Part shown: one piece after another, positions 35,246-43,317 of the stretch
Numbering within the stretch: the stretch's first letter is position 1
Layout of the letters: the number at the start of each line of letters is the position of its first letter
DNA from: an uncultured Paracoccaceae bacterium
GTDB lineage: Bacteria > Pseudomonadota > Alphaproteobacteria > Rhodobacterales > Rhodobacteraceae
Direction: 5' to 3'
Length of the DNA: 44,219 nt
Assembly: GCA_947499715.1 (NCBI GenBank)
Contig: CANMPL010000015.1
Coordinates: 1 to 44,219 of the forward strand
Made by a program: the position numbers and the translations under genes
Notes under the pieces: model-generated
Databases searched by the model: none
Told to the model about the DNA's origin: nothing
Seen by the model: only the letters and a program-made list of their open reading frames with translations

Positions 35246-36736
35246 TTATTGAACGAAGCCCGTCAAGCGCGGAATCGTCATGGAAATGGCTGGGACATAG
35301 GTGATCAGGAAGATCACGAATACCTCAACCGCGAGGAAGGGCAGGATTGCCTTGGCAATCGTCTCGACCTTTTCGCCCGAGACGGTACTCGCGACAAAAA
35401 GGACAAGGCCCATGGGCGGGGTCGCCAGACCAACCGTCAGGTTCACTGACATGATGATGGCAAAGTGGACGGGGTGGACGCCAAGGTCGACAAAGATCGG
35501 CCCCAGAATTGGCCCCAGGATGATGATCGCAGGCCCCGCATCAAGGAACATGCCCACGATGAACAGCAGGATGTTGATCAGGAACAGCAGGATCAGCGGG
35601 TTTTCGGACAGCGACAGGATGTAGTCTGACATGATCTGCGGCGCATAGGACAGCGACACAACGGTCTTGAAGCTGACCGCAGCGCCCACCAGCAGCAGGA
35701 CCGCCGAAGTCGACAGCGCGGATTTGGTCAGCACCTGCCACAGGTCTTTGCCGTTCATCGAGCGCAGCACAAAGAAGGACACGATCAGCGCATAAAAGAC
35801 CGCCATCGCCGAGGCCTCTGTCGGGGTCATGATACCCACAAGGATGCCGCCCAGAATGATGATCGGGGTTTGCAGCGGGGCCACGGCCTTTTTCGCGACC
35901 ATGCGGAAATCATGGCTGCACCGTTTGCGATATCCCATCAGGATAAAGTGTGCCGGGATCAGCATGATCAGCGTGGTCCAGCCCGCAGGGAGCGAGGTCT
36001 CTGCCCCGGTCAGGCGGATCACCAGTGCACCCAACGCATAAAGGATGAACGCGAGGTTGAGGCGCAGCAGCGCAAAGCTCACCCAATATTCCACCGGGCT
36101 GATTGTCTGGTTCTTGGTGACGATGCGTTCGGCCTTGGGCAGGTCATAGCGGTCGGCCAGAAGCCGGACCATGACCATCAGGCCGACACCCACCATGATC
36201 CCGGGCACGATGCCCGCAAGGAAGAGTGCAGCGACACTTTCGCCCATGACATAGGCGTAGATGATCATGATGCCCGAGGGCGGAATGATCGGGCCGATCA
36301 CCGAGGACGCGGCGGTAATCGCGGCGGCAAAACGGCGTGTATAGCCGTTCTTTTCCATCGCCGGGATCAGGGTTGACCCCAGCGCGGATGTATCCGCCAC
36401 AGCAGAGCCGGAAAGACCGGCGAAGAGAATCGAGGAGAGGATGTTGACGTGCGCCAATCCCCCCCTCAGGTGGCCCATGAAGGCTTGGGAGAATTCAACG
36501 AGGCGCACGGTGATGCCGCCCCGGTTCATGACTTCGCCTGCGAGCATAAAGAACGGCAGGGCCATCAGCGGAAAGCTGTCCATGCCGTTGTAAAGGTTGC
36601 GGTAAAGGCCTGCGACGACATTGCGGGTGTCGCCTTCGATCAGGATCAGCGCGATGGGGGATGCCAGCAGCGCAAAGACCACGGGCAGGCCGACCATGAT
36701 GAGGATCAAAAAGAGCGGAAGGAACCATAACAGCAT
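35246..36736 (-). CDS. dctM: TRAP transporter large permease (DctM family)
   Basis: A 496-residue inner-membrane protein with about twelve to thirteen helices, somewhat longer than the usual 430 residues because of an extra segment near residues 215-290. Typical DctM motifs are present, including FVLMALPFF-like MALPFFMLAGEVMNRGG, SVIGPIIPPSG and the C-terminal VNLTVGLATPPMGL. It uses the sodium gradient to import the solute delivered by DctP. Its ATG overlaps the DctQ stop (TGATG). Confidence 0.93.
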   Translation of the reverse strand: MLLWFLPLFLILIMVGLPVVFALLASPIALILIEGDTRNVVAGLYRNLYNGMDSFPLMALPFFMLAGEVMNRGGITVRLVEFSQAFMGHLRGGLAHVNILSSILFAGLSGSAVADTSALGSTLIPAMEKNGYTRRFAAAITAASSVIGPIIPPSGIMIIYAYVMGESVAALFLAGIVPGIMVGVGLMVMVRLLADRYDLPKAERIVTKNQTISPVEYWVSFALLRLNLAFILYALGALVIRLTGAETSLPAGWTTLIMLIPAHFILMGYRKRCSHDFRMVAKKAVAPLQTPIIILGGILVGIMTPTEASAMAVFYALIVSFFVLRSMNGKDLWQVLTKSALSTSAVLLLVGAAVSFKTVVSLSYAPQIMSDYILSLSENPLILLFLINILLFIVGMFLDAGPAIIILGPILGPIFVDLGVHPVHFAIIMSVNLTVGLATPPMGLVLFVASTVSGEKVETIAKAILPFLAVEVFVIFLITYVPAISMTIPRLTGFVQ

Positions 36737-37335
36737 CAGGAAGACCCCGCGATTTCTTCGTCAGAGGCAAAGGAGGTGAGGCGGTCGCCTTGCCCTCCCA
36801 GCGTGATGAGCTGACGAATGATAAGTTCGATGTTCACAAGGATCAGCAGGTTCACGCCAACCCAAAGGGCCGCGTATTGGAACCGGTTCTGGAATTTCTC
36901 GGCGCATTTGCCGACCTCGATGCCCAAGGGCCAGCGCAGGGTCGAGGAGCAGCCACGGCCCGAGAGCGTGTCGATATGGTTGTTCAGCCCGCGTTCCCAG
37001 AAGATGAACAGCACCCAAAGCGAGATCGCAAACAGCACCAGCGAAAGCAGGCCCGCAAGCAGGCGGGGCAGGGCGCGTTCGACCATGTCGATGGCGACAA
37101 AGCCGCCCATGCGATAGGCGATCGGGGCCATCAGGCCGGTCATCCAGAGCATCCCAAAGCGCGCGGCTTCTTCTGTCCAGTTCGGTGCATCGTTGAGCAC
37201 GTAGCGGAAGAAGACCTGCCCCAGAATAAAGCAAACCATGATCGCCAAAGCGAAGACCGATATGTAACGGCCAACAGCGAGAATCGCGGTGTTGAACCGT
37301 TCTAAGGGCCAAAGGACCCCAAACAGGACCGACAT
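36736..37335 (-). CDS. dctQ: TRAP transporter small permease (DctQ family)
   Basis: A predicted 199-residue membrane protein with four main helices and the typical RYVLNDAPNWTEEAARF motif after helix 2. ATG 37335 follows a strong site (AGGGGAGG). The longer in-frame reading to 37575 is only shadow of the flavin reductase gene. It stabilises the DctM permease and contacts DctP. Coupled to dctM by a one-base overlap. Confidence 0.92.
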   Translation of the reverse strand: MSVLFGVLWPLERFNTAILAVGRYISVFALAIMVCFILGQVFFRYVLNDAPNWTEEAARFGMLWMTGLMAPIAYRMGGFVAIDMVERALPRLLAGLLSLVLFAISLWVLFIFWERGLNNHIDTLSGRGCSSTLRWPLGIEVGKCAEKFQNRFQYAALWVGVNLLILVNIELIIRQLITLGGQGDRLTSFASDEEIAGSS

Positions 37336-37389
37336 TGCGGCTCCTCCCCTGTTATATGGTGACCGCTGTGCGGTCGCTTCATTTTTTGT

Positions 37390-37440
37390 TTGGGGGCCAG
37401 CCCCCAATCCCCCGGGATATTTTTGGCCAAAAGAAGGCCC
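37390..37440. repeat. Intergenic palindrome between flavin reductase and TRAP genes
   Basis: A near-perfect palindrome, TTGGGGGC-CA-GCCCCCAA (37390-37407), is followed by a GATATTTTTGGCCAAAAG segment (37416-37433). I recall this composite as a common intergenic element in Rhodobacterales. Inside this operon it may reduce read-through from the enzyme genes to the transporter genes. Confidence 0.55.
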
Positions 37441-37949
37441 TAGGGGGCGATATTGAACGTGCCGTATTTGCCCGCATGGAACACAAGCGGTTCGCCAACG
37501 GTGTGGTGTGCCTTGGTGACGCGGCCGACGATGATAACGTGATCGCCAGCGTCGTGGGTCGCTTCGAGATTGCATTCAAACGTGGCCAGCGCGCCTTCGA
37601 TAATCGGCATGCCGCAATGGCTCAGGTGGGTGGGCACATCCGCGATGGCGGTTTTTGATTTGACGATGGCCGCACAAATGTCGCGTTGGTCGGCGGCAAG
37701 GACATGCACGGCGAACCGGCGCGAACCGGCGAAATGTTCGAACCGTTTCGACGATTTCGCAGGTGACCAAAGCACCAAGGGCGGATCAAGCGAGACGGAG
37801 GCAAAGGAATTGGCGACAATCGCCACAGGGCCTTCGGGACTGTCGGTCGTGACGACCGTGACACCGGTGACAAAGGTGCCAAGGGCGCCGCGAAAGCTGC
37901 TGGCGTCGGTGGAAGGATCGAAGGTGGCGATTGTTCCGGCGTCCATCAT
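37440..37949 (-). CDS. Flavin reductase (FMN-binding split barrel)
   Basis: A 169-residue member of the flavin reductase domain family (DIM6/NTAB, SsuE-independent type). Diagnostic blocks are the N-terminal FRGALGTFVTGVTVVT, the FMN-binding VANSFASVSLDPPLVLW and the FAVHVLAADQ strand, with the conserved GKYG near the end. It would reduce FMN with NAD(P)H and supply FMNH2 to the SsuD-like monooxygenase two genes upstream. Its start overlaps the stop of the aldo/keto reductase gene by 4 bases. In the Smo pathway the matching protein is SmoA. Confidence 0.92.
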   Translation of the reverse strand: MMDAGTIATFDPSTDASSFRGALGTFVTGVTVVTTDSPEGPVAIVANSFASVSLDPPLVLWSPAKSSKRFEHFAGSRRFAVHVLAADQRDICAAIVKSKTAIADVPTHLSHCGMPIIEGALATFECNLEATHDAGDHVIIVGRVTKAHHTVGEPLVFHAGKYGTFNIAP

Positions 37950-38836
37950 GGTACCTCTTGGCCCAAGGCCGCTGTATAGATTTCATACCAGGTCTGGCGG
38001 TCCATATCGACTTTCAAAGCGTCCGATAAGGTGTTGATCCGGTTCATGTTATTGGTACCCATCACGGGCATGATATTGGCGGGATGCGCCAAGAGCCACG
38101 CCACCGCAACGGCGGCATTGTCGACGCCATGTTCTGCCCCGACAGCGGCCAGCGCATCCTGCACCGGGCCGATGCCTGTCATCAGGCTGCCGCCACCCAA
38201 GGGCGACCACGCCATGATCGGCTTGGCGCGTTCCTGCAGATAGGCCACGTCACCGTTGGTGAAGCCGTCATGCGCCGTGACGCTGAGTTCAATCTGATTG
38301 GTGGCAAGCTGGGTTTTCATCGCCGATTGCAGCAGCGTCCAGTCGTGCAGTTTGAAGTTGGACACGCCCACAGCGCCGACCTTGCCGGAGGCCACGACCT
38401 CATCCAGAACAGCGCCGGTTTCGAGGTGATCCATGAAGGGATCGGGGCGGTGGACCAGCAACATGTCGATGTGGTCGATGTTCATCAACCGCAAGGAGTG
38501 ATCGACGGACGACCGGATATAGTCGGCCGATGTATCGTAGTACTTCACCCGCGCATCGGCGTAGCGGCCTGCCGGGGCCACGATATCGCATTTGGTCACG
38601 ATCTGGATCTGGTCGCGCAACGCGGGGGCGGCTTTCAGGGCCGCGCCAAAGACTTCTTCGGCCTCGTAGCCGCCATAGATATCGGCCTGATCCATGGTGG
38701 TGATACCCTGTGCCAGACAAGCCTCGACCTTGGCCTGCACATGGGCAGGAGAGGTATTGTCAGCCTCTGCCAGTCGCCACATACCATAAACGATGCGGCT
38801 GAAGTCGAGGGTCGGTGTGATTTGGACGCGATCCAT
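37946..38836 (-). CDS. Aldo/keto reductase (possible 6-oxo-glucose reductase)
   Basis: A 296-residue NAD(P)H-dependent reductase with the classical tetrad: Asp49, Tyr54, Lys82 and His129 (MLLVHRPDP). The YdhF-like pattern VGVSNF and IELSVTAHDGF is present. It lies directly after the monooxygenase gene (ATG one base past the TAA) and before the flavin reductase (ATGA overlap). By the Smo model, it would reduce the aldehyde left after desulfonation (6-oxo-glucose) to the free sugar, as SmoB does. Another short-lived aldehyde product is possible. Confidence 0.9.
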   Translation of the reverse strand: MDRVQITPTLDFSRIVYGMWRLAEADNTSPAHVQAKVEACLAQGITTMDQADIYGGYEAEEVFGAALKAAPALRDQIQIVTKCDIVAPAGRYADARVKYYDTSADYIRSSVDHSLRLMNIDHIDMLLVHRPDPFMDHLETGAVLDEVVASGKVGAVGVSNFKLHDWTLLQSAMKTQLATNQIELSVTAHDGFTNGDVAYLQERAKPIMAWSPLGGGSLMTGIGPVQDALAAVGAEHGVDNAAVAVAWLLAHPANIMPVMGTNNMNRINTLSDALKVDMDRQTWYEIYTAALGQEVP

Positions 38837-38837
38837 A

Positions 38838-39998
38838 TTAGCGGCGTTCTCCTGTGCCTAAGGGCGTGGCAGGTGTGTCGGCTGGCACACGGCCATAGGC
38901 GTGTGGTAGCGAGCAGGTTTTCAGTTCAGGCATCACGCGGGCACCAAAGTGTTTTGCTTCGTCGATGTGCGGATAGCCTGAAAAGATGAAAGCACGGATG
39001 CCCATCTTCTTGTAACCCTCAATCTTTGTCAGGATCTGATCGGTGGACCCGACAAGGGCCGCACCGCAACCAGACCGTGCGCGCCCGACACCAGTCCAAA
39101 GGCCGGGTTCGGTATAGCCGAATTTGTCTGCCAGTTCGCGCGCGCGGGCCTGGTGGGCGACGCCAAGGCTGATGCTGTCATGGGCGCGGTCGCGGATCAG
39201 CTTGCCATATTCGTCATCAAGCTTTGAAGCGATGTAATCGGCGTATTCCTTCGCCTCTTGTTCGGTATCGCGCACGATCATGTGGACGCGCAGCCCGTAA
39301 TCAAGGGTGCGGCCATGGGCCTGGGCGCGCGCATGCACGTCCTTCATCCGCTGTGCCAGCTGGTCCTGCGTTTCGGGCCACATCAGATAGACGTCGCATT
39401 GCGCACCACAGAGTTCCAGCGCCGCAGGTGAATAGCCGCCAAAGTAAAGCAGCGGCCCGCCGTTTTGCTGGTAGGGTCGCGCCGGATCAGTCGGCACATT
39501 CGCGAATTGATAAACCTCACCATCGTGGTTGATTTCATCGCGCGTCCAGGCCTGACGCAGAATTTCAACGACCTCATGGCTCCGCTTGTAGCGATATGCG
39601 CTATCGGCGACCTCTCCGGGGAAATCGCTGCTGATGACATTCAGGGTCAGGCGCCCCTTGAGCATGTGATCAAGTGTGGCCACGGTGCGGGCCAGCATTA
39701 TCGGCTGCATCTCTCCGCAGCGGATCGCGGCGAGGAAATTGATCTTTTCGGTCAGCGGCGCCATGCCTGCGACAAAGGACAGGGTGTCCTGGCCCACCTG
39801 AAAAGAAGAGGGCGCAAGGATATTGCGAAACCCCTGCTGTTCAGCGGTCAGTGCGATGTCGCGGCAATGGTCCCAGGACGACCGCAGATCGCCATCGGGC
39901 ACGCCAAGGAATTGGTAGTCATCCGAGCAAAGGGCCGAAAACCATGACACCTCTGCCGCGTCGAGGTCAGCGCTTGTGACCGGGACAACTTGTTCCAT
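38838..39998 (-). CDS. FMNH2-dependent monooxygenase, SsuD-like (possible sulfoquinovose monooxygenase)
   Basis: A 386-residue luciferase-like monooxygenase clearly in the alkanesulfonate monooxygenase branch. ATG 39998 follows GGGGGA. Residues matching the SsuD active site are kept at a constant offset of 11: Arg237 and His239 (LRVH), Arg308 (GRARSG) and Tyr342 (SGYPH), which correspond to Arg226, His228, Arg297 and Tyr331 of E. coli SsuD. The Cys54 loop is replaced (LAPSSFQVGQ), so substrate choice may differ. With FMNH2 and O2 it would release sulfite and an aldehyde. It heads the operon with an aldehyde reductase, a flavin reductase and a TRAP importer. Confidence 0.93.
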   Translation of the reverse strand: MEQVVPVTSADLDAAEVSWFSALCSDDYQFLGVPDGDLRSSWDHCRDIALTAEQQGFRNILAPSSFQVGQDTLSFVAGMAPLTEKINFLAAIRCGEMQPIMLARTVATLDHMLKGRLTLNVISSDFPGEVADSAYRYKRSHEVVEILRQAWTRDEINHDGEVYQFANVPTDPARPYQQNGGPLLYFGGYSPAALELCGAQCDVYLMWPETQDQLAQRMKDVHARAQAHGRTLDYGLRVHMIVRDTEQEAKEYADYIASKLDDEYGKLIRDRAHDSISLGVAHQARARELADKFGYTEPGLWTGVGRARSGCGAALVGSTDQILTKIEGYKKMGIRAFIFSGYPHIDEAKHFGARVMPELKTCSLPHAYGRVPADTPATPLGTGERR

Positions 39999-40051
39999 GA
40001 TTTCCCCCAAAAGAATCTGTTCTTGGGACTTGCGTAGCACGGGCTTTTGAG

Positions 40052-40069
40052 TGAAACAATAGTGTATCA
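40052..40069. promoter_or_regulatory. Candidate GntR operator palindrome
   Basis: TGAAACA-ATAG-TGTATCA is an 18-base inverted repeat with 6 of 7 paired positions. It lies in the 99-base divergent region between the monooxygenase and the GntR gene, 30 bases before the regulator ATG. It is a natural site for control of both transcripts. Confidence 0.55.
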
Positions 40070-40097
40070 ATTTGCGCAGGTCGGGGAGGGCCGCGTT

Positions 40098-40805
40098 ATG
40101 GCCACCGCATCTGCACTGCCGAAATATGTCGCTGTCAGCGAGATGTTGATCCGCGAGATTGCCGCCGGACATCTGCCGGATGGTGCGCGCTTGCCGCCCG
40201 AAAGGGATATGGCGGCAGAGTTGGGGATTTCGGTCGGCACCCTGCGCAAATCATTGGCTGATCTGGAATCCAAGGGCATGTTGGACCGGGTTCAGGGGTC
40301 TGGCAACTACGTGCGCCATAACCCCGGTGTCAAGAGCGTTTATGCCTTCTTTCGGTTGGAAAAAGTGCGCGGTGGCGGGTTGCCGACGGCGGATGTACTG
40401 TCGGTGGATCGGTTGAACAAACCCAAGGACGCGCCCGGGTTTGGCCCCGATACCGCAGGTCACCGGATCCGGCGTTTGCGCCGTCTTGACGGTGATCTGA
40501 TGGCCTTGGAGGAAATCTGGCTGGACGGATCCCTGCGCGACCAGATCACGACGGGGGATCTGTCAGATTCCCTTTATGAGTTTTACCGCGACGAATTGGG
40601 CGTGGTGATCGCCAGCGTTGAAGACCGGATCGGGGTCGCCCAACTGCCGCGCTGGACGCCAAAGGCGTTTCACCTGCGCGCCGGTTTTGCCGTTGGCTAT
40701 ATCGAGCGGATCAGCTGGGCATCGGATGGCACGCCGGTCGAATTCTCCCGGACATGGTTTGATAACAACAAGGCGCGCTATGTGTCGCGTATGGGAAAAG
40801 GGTAG
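40098..40805 (+). CDS. GntR-family regulator, HutC/UTRA subfamily
   Basis: A predicted 235-residue regulator. ATG 40098 follows GGGAGG by 8 bases; an upstream in-frame TTG at 40047 would place the operator inside the coding region. The N-terminal winged helix shows the GntR signature (LPPERDMAAELGISVGTLRKSL, split by residues about 35-58) and the C-terminal domain is of UTRA type (HRIRRLRRLDGDLMALEEIWLDG pattern), which binds a small sugar-like effector. It is divergent from the monooxygenase/TRAP operon and probably represses both until the inducer is present. Confidence 0.92.
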   Translation: MATASALPKYVAVSEMLIREIAAGHLPDGARLPPERDMAAELGISVGTLRKSLADLESKGMLDRVQGSGNYVRHNPGVKSVYAFFRLEKVRGGGLPTADVLSVDRLNKPKDAPGFGPDTAGHRIRRLRRLDGDLMALEEIWLDGSLRDQITTGDLSDSLYEFYRDELGVVIASVEDRIGVAQLPRWTPKAFHLRAGFAVGYIERISWASDGTPVEFSRTWFDNNKARYVSRMGKG

Positions 40806-40811
40806 ATCGGA

Positions 40812-41900
40812 ATGGATATGGTCAACTACGGCCTGATCGGCTGTGGCATGATGGGGCGCGAGCACATCCAGAACATCAAATTGCTGCCACATGGGCGCGT
40901 CAGCATTGTCTATGACCCGGTTGCGGATCTGGCGGCCTCAGCGGCGACTTTGGCCGGTGATGCGGTTGTTGCGGATAGCATTGACGCGCTGATGGATCAC
41001 CCCGAACTGGACGCGGTGGTGATTGTCAGCCCAAACTTTCTGCACGTCGATCAGCTGCACCAGATTGCTGCAAAAAGGACCCTGCCGATCCTGTGTGAAA
41101 AGCCGCTCTATACGGACCCCGCGGACGCCAGCAAAATTGCGGATTTTGCGCGCGAATATGCCGCTCCGGTTTGGGTCGCGATGGAATATCGCTATATGCC
41201 GCCGGTGCAGGCGCTGATCAATCAGGTCGAAAATGCCACCGGCGGGATATCGATGTTGACGGTGCGCGAACACCGCTTTCCGTTTCTGCCCAAGATTGGC
41301 GATTGGAACCGGTTCAACGCCAATACCGGCGGCACGCTGGTGGAGAAGTGCTGCCACTTCTTTGACCTGATGCGGCTGATCCTGAAGGCAGAGCCGGTGC
41401 GCGTGATGGCGTCAGCGGGGCAAACCTTGAACCACAAGGATGAAGACTATGGCGGACGCGTGCCGGACATCTGGGACAATGGCTATGTCATTCTGGATTT
41501 CGACAATGGCGCACGGGCGATGCTGGAACTTTGCATGTTCGCCGAAGGATCGAAGTATCAAGAAGAGATTTCAGCCGTAGGTCCAAAGGGCAAGATCGAG
41601 GCATTGGTGCCGGGGCCGGGGCGGTTCTGGCCGAAACTCTTGGGGCCTGCGCCTGTGCCGCAACTGGTGATCAGCCCGCGCGCACCAAAGGGACCAATCG
41701 TCAGCGAGGTGCCGGTGGATCCTACGTTGCTGGAGGCTGGCGATCACAATGGATCGACCTTTTATCAGCACCAGCGCTTTAACGCGGTGATCCGGGGCGA
41801 AGGCGCGGTAGAAGTCACGCTGGACGATGGCGCACGTGCCGTGGCGATGGGGCTTGCCGCACAGAAAAGCGCTGAAACCGGGCAGGCCGTTTTGATCTAG
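40812..41900 (+). CDS. Gfo/Idh/MocA family protein (oxidoreductase or NAD+-dependent glycosidase)
   Basis: A 362-residue protein. The dinucleotide motif is GCGMMG (10-15), the family lysine is in CEKP (Lys97), and the catalytic-type His182 with Asp185 occurs in GGTLVEKCCHFFD. The C-terminal domain has the usual large beta sheet. Most members oxidise sugars or inositols, but the GH4/GH109/GH188 types use NAD+ for retaining or inverting glycoside cleavage. Next to a probable sulfoquinovose pathway, a GH188-like sulfoquinovosidase is a serious possibility. It starts 6 bases after the GntR stop and is co-transcribed with it. Confidence 0.9.
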   Translation: MDMVNYGLIGCGMMGREHIQNIKLLPHGRVSIVYDPVADLAASAATLAGDAVVADSIDALMDHPELDAVVIVSPNFLHVDQLHQIAAKRTLPILCEKPLYTDPADASKIADFAREYAAPVWVAMEYRYMPPVQALINQVENATGGISMLTVREHRFPFLPKIGDWNRFNANTGGTLVEKCCHFFDLMRLILKAEPVRVMASAGQTLNHKDEDYGGRVPDIWDNGYVILDFDNGARAMLELCMFAEGSKYQEEISAVGPKGKIEALVPGPGRFWPKLLGPAPVPQLVISPRAPKGPIVSEVPVDPTLLEAGDHNGSTFYQHQRFNAVIRGEGAVEVTLDDGARAVAMGLAAQKSAETGQAVLI

Positions 41901-41904
41901 GGGC

Positions 41905-41925
41905 CGATTTTTCGACGAAAAATCG
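41905..41925. terminator. Bidirectional hairpin between convergent genes
   Basis: CGATTTTT (41905-41912) pairs with AAAAATCG (41918-41925) around a 5-base loop, between the Gfo/Idh/MocA gene and the convergent LysR gene. The T-rich arm and A-rich arm can act in both directions. The same core is common in intergenic DNA of this group. Confidence 0.55.
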
Positions 41926-41944
41926 TGGCGCTTGCGGGGATGTT

Positions 41945-43147
41945 TTACGTTTTCACAAAGGCTGCGCTGACCTCTTCCAAAATCTGCATGAAGGCAGATT
42001 GCGCCGCTGTTGGCCGCCAGTTCTTGCGGGTTGTCACACCGATCCGCCGGGGCCTGTCGCCAATATCAATCGTGAGCCGTGCGATGGCTCCGGCATCGAC
42101 AAATTCTTGCGCCTGCGTCACCGACAGGAGCGCCAGCATGTGATTGCCAGCCAGCATATGGCGCGCGGTATCCATTGAGTTGGTTTCAACCGCCGGGCCG
42201 TGCGTTGTAGGCGGCAGCCCGTCAAACAGCGCATTGAAATGCAGCCGGGTCTGGGTCGGACCGCGCGCCACAACCCAGGGGTAGCGGGCAAGCGCTGTCA
42301 GGTTGTGCCTGTCGGCTGCAAGGGCCGGGTGCTGTGGGCCGCAAAAGATACCCAATCTGTCGTCAAACAGGTGATGCTGCCTGACATCCGGTGCCGGATC
42401 GGGATCGCGCAGGGACCCCAGCATCATATCAACGTCGCCTTGGCGCAAGGCTGCAATCAGCGCGGCATAGGCGTTATCAGTGACCGCGACATTCAGGTCA
42501 GGGTGGCGGGCGCGCAGCAGGCTGATCGCCCGTGGCAGTAAGGTGCCGCGCGACAGAGGCAGGCTTGCGATGCGCAGGACCGTGCGCCCGGTGCCATCCA
42601 GCGCCCGAATATCCTCTGCCGCGGCATCAATTTCCACAAACGCCAGCGATGCCGCCTGATTAAGCGTCCGCGCCGCCGGGCGCAGCGTGATGCCACGTTC
42701 GGATTTGCCAAAGAGCGGTGTTTCGCACAGCGCCTCAAGCTCTTTTGCTGCGCGATAAAGCGAGGGCTGCGTGACGCCTTTGGCGCGGGCGGCGGCGGCA
42801 AAGCTGTGGTGCCGGGCCACGCCGATCAGCGCGAGCAGTTGCCGGGTTGTGACAGCACGGGCCCGTTGCTCGCCCAGGATCGGACGCCCACGCAGGGTGG
42901 CATTGGTCAGGAAATCAAATGCTCGCGTCCCGCGTTGGTAAAGGCAATGTCCGGCCTCTGTCGGGAACAGCCCGGCCCGACTGCGAGTAAAAAGCGTGGC
43001 GCCAAATCCCCGCTCTAGCCCCGAAATCGCCTGTGTTATTGCAGGTTGCGACAGATGCACCTGTGACGCGGCGGCGGTAATGCCCCGCTTTTCATAGACT
43101 TGCAGAAACACCCGCAAGTGTTTGAGGTTGTATTTTGCCTGCGCCAT
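41945..43147 (-). CDS. LysR-family regulator with two tandem HTH domains
   Basis: A predicted 400-residue regulator, about 100 longer than a normal LysR protein. Residues 7-66 form a standard LysR winged helix (AAASQVHLSQPAITQAIS). After a linker, residues 100-160 form a second one (AAAARAKGVTQPSLYRAAKELE), and the effector-binding domain follows from about 190. ATG 43147 was chosen over the extension to 43330, which only shadows the divergent gene. It is divergent from the beta-keto acid cleavage enzyme and probably controls it. Confidence 0.9.
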   Translation of the reverse strand: MAQAKYNLKHLRVFLQVYEKRGITAAASQVHLSQPAITQAISGLERGFGATLFTRSRAGLFPTEAGHCLYQRGTRAFDFLTNATLRGRPILGEQRARAVTTRQLLALIGVARHHSFAAAARAKGVTQPSLYRAAKELEALCETPLFGKSERGITLRPAARTLNQAASLAFVEIDAAAEDIRALDGTGRTVLRIASLPLSRGTLLPRAISLLRARHPDLNVAVTDNAYAALIAALRQGDVDMMLGSLRDPDPAPDVRQHHLFDDRLGIFCGPQHPALAADRHNLTALARYPWVVARGPTQTRLHFNALFDGLPPTTHGPAVETNSMDTARHMLAGNHMLALLSVTQAQEFVDAGAIARLTIDIGDRPRRIGVTTRKNWRPTAAQSAFMQILEEVSAAFVKT

Positions 43148-43317
43148 CTTGGCACAGCCAATACCTTTTTTGAATGAATATTGCCAGCTTTGAAATTGCA
43201 ATCCTGCCGCCATCGCCGCAGGATCGCCGCAGCGCGTGGAATCGCACCAGATCCACGCAGGCCAGAAGGGCCGCGCCCCATTGCGTGACCCAAATGTCGG
43301 GGAGGGGCACCAGCACC

